From contig JAUIAM010000005.1 of assembly GCA_030425485.1 (NCBI GenBank), positions 62,001 through 126,000 on the forward strand: DNA of 64,000 nt. The letters run 5' to 3'. Position 1 is the first letter of the stretch, and each line of letters starts with the position of its first letter. Source of the stretch: Verrucomicrobiia bacterium. Its GTDB lineage: Bacteria; Verrucomicrobiota; Verrucomicrobiia; Opitutales; Cerasicoccaceae. Of this stretch, positions 17,271 to 26,145 are shown piece by piece. Position numbers and translations under genes: made by a program. The notes under the pieces are model-generated. The model searched no databases, had not been told where the DNA came from, and worked only from the letters and a program-made list of their open reading frames with translations.

Positions 17271-18049
17271 CCTCTGGGGGCGATCAGCATGCTGACCAAG
17301 CCGTCGGGGTGGACATACTTGGTCGCGCGGACTTCAAAGACATCGCTCACGCGCTCCTCCGTCAGCACTTCCAGGGTGGGCCCGCTGGCATTGACCTGAT
17401 TCTGGTGGAGCAGGACAGTCTCATCGGCGTAGGCCAGGGCCAGGTTGAGCTCGTGCAGCACGGTGAGCACGCCAACGCCTTCGTTGGCCAGTTGACGGGC
17501 AATCTGTAGTGTGCTGTGCTGGTGGGCTAGGTCGAGACCAGCCACGGGCTCATCCATGAGCAGGTAGCGGGGCTCGTCACTGGGCTCGCCAATCTGGGCC
17601 AACACACGGGCCAGGTGGACGCGTTGGCGCTCGCCGCCGGAGAGCTGCAGGTAGCTACGGTCGACAAAGTCCCCCAAGTCAACCTGCTCAAGCGCGCGCT
17701 GGCAGATCTCGCGATCGTGGGTCGTCTCGGCCCCTTTGACATGCGGGCTGCGGCCCATCATGACGACATCGCGCACGGAAAAATTAAAGGCCAGGGTCGG
17801 GGTCTGCGGGAGAACGGCACGCTTGCGAGCCAGAGCCAGCGGTTGCCAGTCAGCCACGGGCTTGCCGTCAAAGGCCACTTGGCCACTGCTGGGGTGAAGT
17901 TCACCGGAAATGGTTTTCAGGAGGGTGGACTTGCCCGCGCCATTGGTGCCCAGCAAGGCTACGACCTTGCCCGGTTCGACCGAAAAGCGAATCGAGTCGA
18001 GGACTTTTCGCGTCGGGTAGGAGAAAGATACATCGTTGATTTCGAGCAT
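17267..18049 (-). CDS. hmuV: Hemin/siderophore ABC transporter ATP-binding protein
   Basis: The 260-residue ATPase has Walker A GTNGAGKST, signature LSGGERQRVHLARVL and Walker B YLLMDEPVAGLD, followed by the switch His in VLHELNL. These match the HmuV/FecE group that energises import of hemin or ferric siderophores. The start lies two bases after the permease stop. The longer upstream reading runs through the permease gene and is discarded. No periplasmic binding protein or TonB receptor gene is beside it, so the exact substrate is uncertain. The stop codon lies within the border of a mobile-like repeat. Confidence 0.88.
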   Translation of the reverse strand: MLEINDVSFSYPTRKVLDSIRFSVEPGKVVALLGTNGAGKSTLLKTISGELHPSSGQVAFDGKPVADWQPLALARKRAVLPQTPTLAFNFSVRDVVMMGRSPHVKGAETTHDREICQRALEQVDLGDFVDRSYLQLSGGERQRVHLARVLAQIGEPSDEPRYLLMDEPVAGLDLAHQHSTLQIARQLANEGVGVLTVLHELNLALAYADETVLLHQNQVNASGPTLEVLTEERVSDVFEVRATKYVHPDGLVSMLIAPRG

Positions 18050-18051
18050 GA

Positions 18052-19110
18052 CTAGAGGGCGAAACGACGTTTCTGGGCCATTAAGAGAAAGAGGAAGAAC
18101 GGACCGCCAATGAGCGCCGTGAGAATGCCGATCTGCAACTCCGCCGGTGCCACCAGCGTGCGTGCCCCAAAGTCGGCCAGGAGGAGGGTGGCCGCCCCCA
18201 ACACACACGAACCGGGCAGCAGCCAGCGGTGGTCCGGCCCCAGCGTCAAGCGCACCATATGGGGAACAACGAGACCGATAAAGCCGATGATGCCGCACCC
18301 AGCCACCGTTATTCCGACCATCGCGGCGCTGATAAAGATCAGGATACGCTTAACCGTCTGCACGGAGACGCCGAGCTGGAAGGCCTCGCTCTCACCCAGA
18401 AGGAAGGCGTTCAGCGCCCGCCCCTGTCGCAAAATGTAGAGAGAACCGGCAACGGCCACCCCTGTCACGGTCAGCGCGCTTTGCCAGGTAGCGCCCATCA
18501 GGCTGCCCAACGTCCAAAACGTAATGCTGCGGATCTGCGCATCATCGGCAAAGCGCGTCACAGCAAAGCCAATCAAAGCCGCTGCCAGCGCATTGACCGC
18601 AATCCCCGTCAACAGCATCGTAGCAATGTGGGTGCGCCCGCCGATACTTGACAGTCGGTAGATGAGAAAAGTCACCCCTACCCCGCCCGCAATGGCAAAG
18701 GTGGGTAAGGCATACTGCACAAAGTCCGGCAAAGTCTGCGCAATGACCCCTCCAAGCAGGATGGCCAGCACACCACCCGCAGCCGCGCCGCTGGATACCC
18801 CGATGATGCCCGGGTCGGCCAGCGGATTGCGAAATAACCCCTGCATGACCGCACCGGACAGCGACAGACTTGCCCCCACTGCTGCGGCCATAATGACCCG
18901 CGGCATGCGCAAATCCCAGATCACGGTTCGCGAGAGCGCATCGGGCTCTGTCGAACTGAGCGAGAGCTTGTAGGCCAGTACCTCAAAAAGCTTGGCCAGC
19001 GGGATTTCTGCCGTGCCAAAGACGAGGTTTGCCCCCGCCGCCAGGAGGGCAAGAACGCCGAAAAAAATCAATAGCGCGGTGCGCGCAGGTGTGCTTCGTA
19101 ACGGAGACAT
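18052..19110 (-). CDS. hmuU: FecCD/BtuC-family ABC transporter permease
   Basis: This 352-residue polytopic protein has the FecCD hallmark sequence around LRMPRVIMAAAVGASLSLSGAV... followed by QGLFRNPLADPGIIGVSSGA, and about ten membrane spans ending at LLMAQKRRFAL. It forms the membrane channel for hemin, B12 or ferric-siderophore import with the ATPase encoded two bases downstream. The hemin assignment rests on the sister ATPase and is tentative. The gene begins 53 bases downstream of the response regulator stop on the same strand and may be read through from it. Confidence 0.86.
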   Translation of the reverse strand: MSPLRSTPARTALLIFFGVLALLAAGANLVFGTAEIPLAKLFEVLAYKLSLSSTEPDALSRTVIWDLRMPRVIMAAAVGASLSLSGAVMQGLFRNPLADPGIIGVSSGAAAGGVLAILLGGVIAQTLPDFVQYALPTFAIAGGVGVTFLIYRLSSIGGRTHIATMLLTGIAVNALAAALIGFAVTRFADDAQIRSITFWTLGSLMGATWQSALTVTGVAVAGSLYILRQGRALNAFLLGESEAFQLGVSVQTVKRILIFISAAMVGITVAGCGIIGFIGLVVPHMVRLTLGPDHRWLLPGSCVLGAATLLLADFGARTLVAPAELQIGILTALIGGPFFLFLLMAQKRRFAL

Positions 19111-19163
19111 AATCTCAATAAGCCACTATGAGGTGGCCTCGGCTGGGCTGGCAAGTGACAAAG

Positions 19164-19874
19164 TTAGCCTGCCTGCGGTTCGTAGCGATAACCGTAGCCG
19201 TGCACGGTGAGCAGGACGGTCGGCCTGGCCGGATCGGTCTCGATCTTGCGCCGCAGTTGGGAAACATGCTGGTCGAGCGTGCGCGTGGTTCCGGCATAAT
19301 CCACGCCCCAGGCGTGGTTGAGCAAAAAGTCCCGACTGAGCGCGCGATCCGCGTTTTCATGAAAGACCATAAGCAGCCGGTACTCCAATTGGGTCAGAGG
19401 AATGGTCTCGCCTTCACGGGTAAGCTGCCGCCGCGTGGTGTCCAGCTCGGCCTGCCCGAAGCGCAAGTGAGCGGGGACCTCGGGCCGCTCGGCTCGGGTA
19501 TGCTGGCTGCGGCGCAGGATCGCTGCCACACGGGCCAGCAGCTCATGCACGCCAAAGGGCTTTGTCAGGTAATCGTCGGCCCCGAGTTTGAGCCCGAGCA
19601 CCTTGTCAATCTCTTCGCTTTTGGCCGAAAGCATGAGCACTGGTACGCCGAGGTCGCAACGGCGGATCTCCTGCAGGACATCGTAGCCACTGAGCTTGGG
19701 CATCATGATGTCAAGCAGCACAAGGTCCGGCCCATGCTGATCGTAACGTTCCAGAGCCTCGCGCCCGTGCGCGGCTTCGACTACGCGGTAGCCCTCGCCT
19801 TCGAGGGTATCGACCAGCCCGAGGCGGATGCTGGGGTCGTCTTCGGCCACGAGGATGCAGGTTGGTTTATCCAT
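19164..19874 (-). CDS. OmpR/PhoB-family response regulator
   Basis: The 236-residue regulator has a receiver domain with acidic pair Asp12-Asp13, phospho-acceptor Asp55 in LVLLDIMMP and the conserved Lys in YLTKPFG. A linker leads to a winged-helix domain ending with TVHGYGYRYEP, the usual OmpR-type tail. It should bind DNA as a dimer when phosphorylated by the kinase whose gene overlaps its start by eight bases. Its targets are unknown. The preceding vWA gene and the downstream iron-type transporter are obvious candidates. Confidence 0.92.
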   Translation of the reverse strand: MDKPTCILVAEDDPSIRLGLVDTLEGEGYRVVEAAHGREALERYDQHGPDLVLLDIMMPKLSGYDVLQEIRRCDLGVPVLMLSAKSEEIDKVLGLKLGADDYLTKPFGVHELLARVAAILRRSQHTRAERPEVPAHLRFGQAELDTTRRQLTREGETIPLTQLEYRLLMVFHENADRALSRDFLLNHAWGVDYAGTTRTLDQHVSQLRRKIETDPARPTVLLTVHGYGYRYEPQAG

Positions 19875-22047
19875 GAGAGTCTTGTGAGGAAACGTTCAGG
19901 GTGAAGCAGCAGCCACTAGGGGAAACCGGGCTCAGGGTGAGCTCGCCACCCATGCCACGGGCCAGGCGAGTAGCAATACTCAGGCCCAGGCCGCTGCCGG
20001 GCCGCTCGGCGGTCAGGCGATCGTCCACCCGGTGAAAGGCTTCGAAGACGCGCTTACGCTCTGCCGCAGCGATGCCCGGACCAAAGTCCCGCACGGACAA
20101 GGCCCATCGCTCAGAGCTGCCCGTGAGCGCAACGATGGCCCGTTCGCCCTCGGAAGCGTACTTGGCCGCGTTGTCGAGGAGGTTGAGAAGAATCTGCTCC
20201 AGCGCGTCGCGGTCGACCTCAGCGTGAAGCGGCTCCGTGGGCAACTCCAGCTCGACCGTGAGCCCCTCGCCTGCCAGACGCTCCTGCTGGGCTGTGACGA
20301 GCTCCTGCACAGTATCGACGAGCTCGATCCGCTCGTGCTGGTAGTCGCGCTTACCGCGCTCAAGGCGGCTAAAGTCGAGGACGTTGTTGACGAGGCGAGT
20401 TAAGCGCTGGGTCTCGTTGAGCATGGTGCGCAGGTAGCGCTGTTGCTTGGCGGGGTCCTTGGCCCGGCCGTCGTGCAACATCTCGGCAAAGAGCCGGATA
20501 CTGGTCAGCGGTGTTTTCAACTCGTGAGAAACGTTGGCCACAAAGGTCGTCTTACGCTGGGCCTCGGTGGCGTCCTTGTGGGCCTGCCAAAGCAAGAGCG
20601 AACCGCCCAGGAGCATGGCTAGGCACAAGCCCGCCACCACCACACCGCCAAAGAGCACGAAGCTCCGCCCGAAGGGATTGCTCCCGCTCAGGGACCATGC
20701 CTCGATACGCCAGCCCGGCAGGGAGGTGCCCACTTCGAGCGAGAGCTCGGGCGAAGAGGCATAGCTGCGATGGGAATTCATGGGCCGCTCGCCAATCACG
20801 CCCTTTCCTTCGCCGTCGATGAGGACAAAGCGAAGCTCCTTGCTTTGGTTAAAAGACAAGGTCTTGGCCAGCTCGGACAGGACCGCCTCGCGGCTGAGAA
20901 AGGCGCCGATGTGGTCGTCTCCCGACCCCGGCAGGTTGACCCATGCCAGCCACTGCGGCACGCCCGCCTCCTCGACCATCGTCCAGCCCTGACGGAGAGG
21001 TGTTCTGGCCAGAGACGGTTCAATGCGTCCCCGCTGTGCGCTTTGGGACATGGCTTCGTCGACGGCCAGGAGCGGCTCCATCTCGCTGAGGTAAGGGCCC
21101 GACCGAGCCTCGTAAATTTCAGAAAAGTCCAGTCTATCCGCCGCACTGCGCCTCTCGCTTTTGGATTTTTCCTCATTCTGATCAAAGAGTCCTTTAGCGA
21201 TCTCGGGCGCATTAACCACGAGTGGCTCGAAGTCGGAGAAGCCAAGGAGTTCAGGTTCCGCTTGTGCGGCTGCTTCACCTTCCTGGGCAACTGACGTCGT
21301 GGGCTCGGCAGGGGCAAGCCCAAGTGAAGGAAGGGGCGCGGAGAACTCTGGGACGCCCGCATCGCTTTCCTCCATCGCGGTGTCGAGCTCGGCCTGCTGC
21401 TCTGCCACGGCAAGCTGGTTCTGGGTGTTAACCTTGCGCACGGCGGCGCGCTGCTGCTTGAGGGCGACGTTCGACTGCACGGCCAGATTACCCTGAAACG
21501 ACGAGGAGTGACCGTCTGCTTGCACCTCTGAACGCTGAGGATTAGCCACCAACTCGATAGCATCGCTGGGAGCGGCCAAGTCATTCTGAACAGGCATAGC
21601 AGCAGCGGTTTCCTCCACTGATTTTTCTTCTATCATGGGCTGGACAGACCAAGGGTAGCCGTACTCCACATCCCCCGTGCGGCAGGCAATATCCAACATA
21701 CTGGGCAAATCACCCTTTCGGCCAAACCAGAGCGTGACCTTGTCCGTGCCGCGAAAGAACAAACCCGCGCGCACATAGGGATTCCCCGAGACAAAGGTCT
21801 GCAGGGCGCTGTTAGTGTCTGGTGCCTCTCGAACGGAGAGCAGCCCATCACTGACCCCGGTACGGATTTCCTCCATGAGCAGGTCGACGTTTTCCGCCAC
21901 GGTGGCGGTGCGGTTAGCCAGGGTGTTGCTGGCCAGCGCCTCGATGCGATTCGCCTCGCGCCCAAGCAGCCACCAGGCAACGCCGCCCATGGCGAGCGTG
22001 GCCCCGATAAGCAGCAGGCAAGCGAGAAGGAGGAGTCGGGAGCGCAT
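19867..22047 (-). CDS. Membrane sensor histidine kinase with large periplasmic domain
   Basis: This 726-residue kinase has a first span at about 3-28, a periplasmic region of about 430 residues, a second span (LFGGVVVAGLCLAMLLGGSLLL), then dimerisation and ATPase domains. His508 sits in VSHELKTP; the N box is LLDNAAKYA and the G boxes are DFGPGI and GSGLGLSI. The periplasmic part contains an Ala/Glu/Gln-rich low-complexity insert (about residues 160-320), unlike typical PAS/Cache sensors. I start at MRSRLLLLAC, which begins the signal anchor. Upstream is a periplasmic vWA gene, 84 bases away, that may supply or modulate the signal. Confidence 0.88.
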   Translation of the reverse strand: MRSRLLLLACLLLIGATLAMGGVAWWLLGREANRIEALASNTLANRTATVAENVDLLMEEIRTGVSDGLLSVREAPDTNSALQTFVSGNPYVRAGLFFRGTDKVTLWFGRKGDLPSMLDIACRTGDVEYGYPWSVQPMIEEKSVEETAAAMPVQNDLAAPSDAIELVANPQRSEVQADGHSSSFQGNLAVQSNVALKQQRAAVRKVNTQNQLAVAEQQAELDTAMEESDAGVPEFSAPLPSLGLAPAEPTTSVAQEGEAAAQAEPELLGFSDFEPLVVNAPEIAKGLFDQNEEKSKSERRSAADRLDFSEIYEARSGPYLSEMEPLLAVDEAMSQSAQRGRIEPSLARTPLRQGWTMVEEAGVPQWLAWVNLPGSGDDHIGAFLSREAVLSELAKTLSFNQSKELRFVLIDGEGKGVIGERPMNSHRSYASSPELSLEVGTSLPGWRIEAWSLSGSNPFGRSFVLFGGVVVAGLCLAMLLGGSLLLWQAHKDATEAQRKTTFVANVSHELKTPLTSIRLFAEMLHDGRAKDPAKQQRYLRTMLNETQRLTRLVNNVLDFSRLERGKRDYQHERIELVDTVQELVTAQQERLAGEGLTVELELPTEPLHAEVDRDALEQILLNLLDNAAKYASEGERAIVALTGSSERWALSVRDFGPGIAAAERKRVFEAFHRVDDRLTAERPGSGLGLSIATRLARGMGGELTLSPVSPSGCCFTLNVSSQDSHG

Positions 22048-22131
22048 CGGGATTGAGTGTGTCAGGCTGGGGGGCTGAGAAAAGCCCGAAATGCACACGG
22101 CATTCCGGGCTCCCATCAATACCAGGAAGAT

Positions 22132-23481
22132 TTACTTATACGAAGATTGCTGGTTCGTGCTCTGGTAGCTATCGGCCCGGTAGGCCTTGCGGGTTTCGTT
22201 GCTCATACCATCTTGCTCAAGCTTCTTGGCCTCTTCCTCCAGCTCTGCCGTGGGCGCACTCGGAGGAGCAAGGCCGAGGCTCAGGTAGTTGCTCTGGATG
22301 TAAAGGTTTCCCGAAAGCATGCGCTGAGCGGCGCCCTTGTTATCCCCCTGGTCAGCCAGTATAATGGCTTCCTGCTTCGACTCGGCCACGATGTTGACGG
22401 CCACGTTTTCGACGATGTCCATGCGGGCGGCCTGCACGACTTCCTCCTCGCGCTCGGTGTAGCTGATGGGCACACTGACGGCTTGCTGGCGCGGCTGAGT
22501 CGAGCCCACAGGCAGGTAGTTCACCTCGACCTCGACCAGTTCACGGGCGTCCCCCGCCACCCCGGCCGGAGCTTGAATTTCCAGCAGGGCGAGCTTGTCC
22601 GCACCCCCATAAACCTGGGGCAGGCGGAAGCGGGCCGTATCGCCCTCGATCTCGGCTTCGCGGCCTACGCCGCGGATGACCTTAGCCCCGCCCTTGGTGC
22701 GAATGATGATCTCGACATCAGTCGCGGCCACGTTGACGGCATCGCCCAGCTCACCGGCAAAAATCTGCGGCAACTCGCGGGCCGTCTCGACGAAGTAGGT
22801 GTTGCCCTGTCCGGCTTGGGCGAGCGTGGCCATGATGTCCTCGTTGTAGCCCATGCCGAGCCCAACCGTGCTGACCACAATGTCCTCACCGGCAAAGGCG
22901 CGTCCGAGCGCGGCAAAGTCTGCCACCGTGCTGGGGCCCTCGTTGGCCTTGCCATCGGAGAGCAGTACGATGCGGTTGATCGAGGTCTCGCTCTGGTGGC
23001 GTCGCAGCTCCGCCGCGGATTGGTTCAGCCCGGCGTAGATAGCCGTGCCGCCCCCGGCCTGCACCTCACGCAGCGCACTGCGGATGCGGGAGATATTCGC
23101 CCGGGTGGCGTACTGCGCCGGAGCCAGGGTATGAACCGAACTGTTATACACCACGACCGAGACGATGTCCTGTGGACTAAGGCGGGCCAGGGCTTCCTCG
23201 GCGGCAAGGAGGGCCTGTTCGATTTTTTCGCCCTGCATGGAGCCAGAGCGGTCGAGCACGATAGAGAGATTGACGGGAGGCCGATCGGTGGCGGTAGCAA
23301 CGACCTCGGGTGTGAGCTTGATCTGGACGACGACGTTCTGGTCGCGCTCGGCCGGGATGACCGGGCGGTCCAGCGCGGCATCCACTTGAACGGTGGCCTC
23401 GGCGGGTTTGGCCTGCCCGATAAGCGGCAGGAAAAATGCCAGCATGGCCAGCAGGGTTAGGGAAGTACGACGAATTTTCAT
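22132..23481 (-). CDS. Exported von Willebrand factor type A domain protein
   Basis: This 449-residue protein has a signal peptide (MKIRRTSLTLLAMLAFFLPL, cleavage near GQA) and a vWA domain with an intact metal-ion site: DRSGSM at about 76, the Thr of GGGTAIYAGL and the Asp of LLSDGKANEG. The C-terminal half resembles the beta-rich region of periplasmic vWA proteins, and the tail is rich in Gln, Ser and Glu. Such proteins bind partners through Mg-dependent adhesion. It heads an operon with the sensor kinase and regulator, which suggests sensing of an envelope state. No lipobox or sorting signal is seen. Confidence 0.85.
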   Translation of the reverse strand: MKIRRTSLTLLAMLAFFLPLIGQAKPAEATVQVDAALDRPVIPAERDQNVVVQIKLTPEVVATATDRPPVNLSIVLDRSGSMQGEKIEQALLAAEEALARLSPQDIVSVVVYNSSVHTLAPAQYATRANISRIRSALREVQAGGGTAIYAGLNQSAAELRRHQSETSINRIVLLSDGKANEGPSTVADFAALGRAFAGEDIVVSTVGLGMGYNEDIMATLAQAGQGNTYFVETARELPQIFAGELGDAVNVAATDVEIIIRTKGGAKVIRGVGREAEIEGDTARFRLPQVYGGADKLALLEIQAPAGVAGDARELVEVEVNYLPVGSTQPRQQAVSVPISYTEREEEVVQAARMDIVENVAVNIVAESKQEAIILADQGDNKGAAQRMLSGNLYIQSNYLSLGLAPPSAPTAELEEEAKKLEQDGMSNETRKAYRADSYQSTNQQSSYK

Positions 23482-23611
23482 GACAGAATCGGGTTAAGGT
23501 TTTGCTTCACTTGACCCGTCCATCATAGCAGGCCGCCCGCGAAATGTCGTCAGGACGGCGTAAAACCCTTGTCAGGAATTTGTCATGAAATGCATGCCTT
23601 CACCACCGGAT

Positions 23612-26086
23612 CTAATCGTCCGTGAAGTCACTGATCTGGTACTTGGCAAATACCTCGTCGCCGTAGTCTTGCGTCATCTTGTAGTACTGGCTCCACACAT
23701 CCCAGGCGTTTTTATCCTCGCCCAGCCTGCGGTGCAGCTCGCCCTTCCAGTAGTAGACATAGGGCGGAATGGCCTCTTGCCGGAGCATCATCTCGGTCGT
23801 GCGCAGTGCCTCCTGAATCTTGTCGGCGTTGATCTGACGGCGCAGGAGCTCCGAACCGCGCAGGACATCTGTCGGCGTACTGATAAACATGCGGCGATGC
23901 TCCTCCAGCGATACGCTGGCGTACTGATTTGCCACTGGAATAGGCAGCGGCTTGATCCGCGGGGAAAGCGTCTCTACCGCCAATGCGTATTCTTCGTTTT
24001 GCGCGTAAGCGATGGCGCGGAAGAACCAGTCGTCCTCAATGGTCTGCGGGTGCTTGTCCAGGTGTTGGATGAGTGCCTTGGCGTTACCCTCGCGAGCCCA
24101 ACGCTCAAGGATGTCAAACTTCTGGTCCTCAGTGTAGCCCTCTAGGGTAGGCGACTCCATCACATCGATCTCGACCGCTTTCTTAAACGTGTCGGTGTTA
24201 CACCGGGCGAGGAAGTAGTGGCGGAACTCCTTATCAAAGCGGGTCAGGTCTGCCAGACGCTCCTGAAACAGCGGGTATGGAACGCTCTTCTCCATCATTT
24301 TCCGGTAGAGATCCTGCTTGTTGGGGTCCTGCCGATTGAGTGCATCCCTCCACGCCGAATAGGCATGAGGGAAGCTGTAATTCAACCACGCGGTCCCCTC
24401 GAAAAAGGAAACTTCAGAGGAGGTTTTTTCCAAAAAGCGCGCCCGACGGAAGTCGTCCAAGGCGGACTTGTCATCGCGCTGCATGAGGTGTGCGTCTGCC
24501 CGTACACTGTAGAGCCACCACCAGAGCGTATCGAAGGCGATAGCGTCGTCGATCTTCTCCAGCATGACCTCCGGATCGGGCCGCTTGGCTTCGGCTTGTC
24601 GCGTGGCCTCGGCCACGATCAGATCCCGGGCAACCCGAGACTGAATGGGGAGTTCCAACAACGCAGCAGCCAGCCAGGTCGCCCCCCCAAGAAACGTAAT
24701 CAAACCCACAGGGCGCCACCACTTGGGGCCGAAGACGGGGAGCTTCTGGCGTTTACGCTCGGGCGCAGAGAGGCGGTAGGCCAGCATGGCCAGCAGCACC
24801 GTGCCAAAGCGGTGCCCCGAGACATCGAAGAGGGTGTGGACTAAAAAGACGATAAAGGCCACAGCGGCAGCAGCCCGAAAAGGTGCAGTGCGGTCCTCAC
24901 CAAAGGGAACGTAGCGCGCGAGCAGGAAGAGCACTCCGGCAAGCAGGAAAAAGAGCCCGAAAATCCCCATTTCCGCCAGTACCCACACCCAGTCACTTTC
25001 CGCGTGGATGATAGATTGAAACACCGCAGAGTCATCGCGGAACTGCGGAAATACACCGGAGAAATTCCCCAGCCCTACCCCGCCAATGGCATGCTTGGAG
25101 GCCATGAGGGAGGCGTCGTGATAAACCCCAAGGCGCAGGTCGATCATCTCGGCCGGCGAGTTCGTATTCCAGAGCTTGAAACGCTCCAGCACGCGCTGAC
25201 CGAAAATGGACAAGAGCGCCAGGCAGATAATAAAGATCGGCACACCGACCTTGAAGAAGAGGTTTACCCGGGATACGCGCAGACGAAAGAAGAACCAGAG
25301 CACACAGCCAAAGGTAAAGAGCAGGATGCCCGCACGGGACTCGCAAAAGACCAACCCAACGAAGATGACCAGAGTATTCATCAGGGCCAGAATACCCGCC
25401 AGGCGCGCCTTGCGCATGCCCTGCATGGCCAGTGCAAAGGAAATCAGCCCGCCCATCACCAGCACGGTCGCCATCTGGTTACGGTTCTGGAAAAAACTGA
25501 ATACATCCGAAGTCTCAGCCAGCGGATATGTCATGCCGTAGTAGGTACCGATCGAGACGGCGAGCGCCATCAGCCCGATCATGCAGGACAGGAACCAGAG
25601 CACGCGGCGGTAGTCCTCTCCCTCGATACGCCACTGCCAGATAAGGTAGGCCCAGAGCGTACCCCCGAGCAGCAAGAGCATGCCCTCCAGGGTCTTGAGC
25701 GGCTGCGGCGTGTAGGTAAAGGGCAGGTCGATGCCCAGCTCTTTGGCACTCCCCCACCAATTTGGGTGCCCCAGGATGAAACCCGGCAGAAACGCCAGGC
25801 AGCCTGCAACCAGTAAACCGATAACAGCCCAATCAAAGTTGCGGTCCGGGCTGCTCCTTGGTGGCTTGAGCAAACCGGTGAGCCCACCCACGATGAGCAC
25901 CACAGCCTGCGCCCAAACGGGCATCCCCCCACCCGCCAGAATGACGAGCACGACGAAGCACGGGATAAGCATCAGGCGCAGCTGAGCCCGGTAGAACTGA
26001 GCACCGCGATAGGTGATCTGCTCTTCACGAATGCGGCCGCGAGAACTACGCTTGCGACGGCGTTTTCTGTGATGGGAATCAGGCAT
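23612..26086 (-). CDS. O-antigen ligase/polymerase-family membrane protein with C-terminal TPR-like domain
   Basis: The 824-residue product begins with a basic cytoplasmic tail (HRKRRRKRSSRGR), followed by about ten to twelve spans. A periplasmic loop holds the Wzy_C-type sequence around GVGLGNFSGVFPQFRDD and HAESDWVWVLAEMG. The last 300 residues are soluble and helical, with TPR-like repeats (DDAIAFDTLWWWLYSVRADAH, then FFRAIAYAQNEEYALAVETL). The family joins polysaccharide to a lipid carrier or polymerises repeat units. It ends the barrel-Wza-Wzc-like operon, so it probably acts on the same exopolysaccharide. Confidence 0.85.
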   Translation of the reverse strand: MPDSHHRKRRRKRSSRGRIREEQITYRGAQFYRAQLRLMLIPCFVVLVILAGGGMPVWAQAVVLIVGGLTGLLKPPRSSPDRNFDWAVIGLLVAGCLAFLPGFILGHPNWWGSAKELGIDLPFTYTPQPLKTLEGMLLLLGGTLWAYLIWQWRIEGEDYRRVLWFLSCMIGLMALAVSIGTYYGMTYPLAETSDVFSFFQNRNQMATVLVMGGLISFALAMQGMRKARLAGILALMNTLVIFVGLVFCESRAGILLFTFGCVLWFFFRLRVSRVNLFFKVGVPIFIICLALLSIFGQRVLERFKLWNTNSPAEMIDLRLGVYHDASLMASKHAIGGVGLGNFSGVFPQFRDDSAVFQSIIHAESDWVWVLAEMGIFGLFFLLAGVLFLLARYVPFGEDRTAPFRAAAAVAFIVFLVHTLFDVSGHRFGTVLLAMLAYRLSAPERKRQKLPVFGPKWWRPVGLITFLGGATWLAAALLELPIQSRVARDLIVAEATRQAEAKRPDPEVMLEKIDDAIAFDTLWWWLYSVRADAHLMQRDDKSALDDFRRARFLEKTSSEVSFFEGTAWLNYSFPHAYSAWRDALNRQDPNKQDLYRKMMEKSVPYPLFQERLADLTRFDKEFRHYFLARCNTDTFKKAVEIDVMESPTLEGYTEDQKFDILERWAREGNAKALIQHLDKHPQTIEDDWFFRAIAYAQNEEYALAVETLSPRIKPLPIPVANQYASVSLEEHRRMFISTPTDVLRGSELLRRQINADKIQEALRTTEMMLRQEAIPPYVYYWKGELHRRLGEDKNAWDVWSQYYKMTQDYGDEVFAKYQISDFTDD

Positions 26087-26145
26087 GTAAGCCGTGCAAT
26101 TTGGCTAAGTTACCCGGGCAGGGCAACGTCGAAAAGCGCACTGCC

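Noticed and set aside
16778-17295. Short open frames (60-80 codons) in the gap upstream of the ACP gene
   Set aside because: They lie in hairpin repeats and have Ser/Phe-rich, low-complexity products; repeats explain the sequence better.
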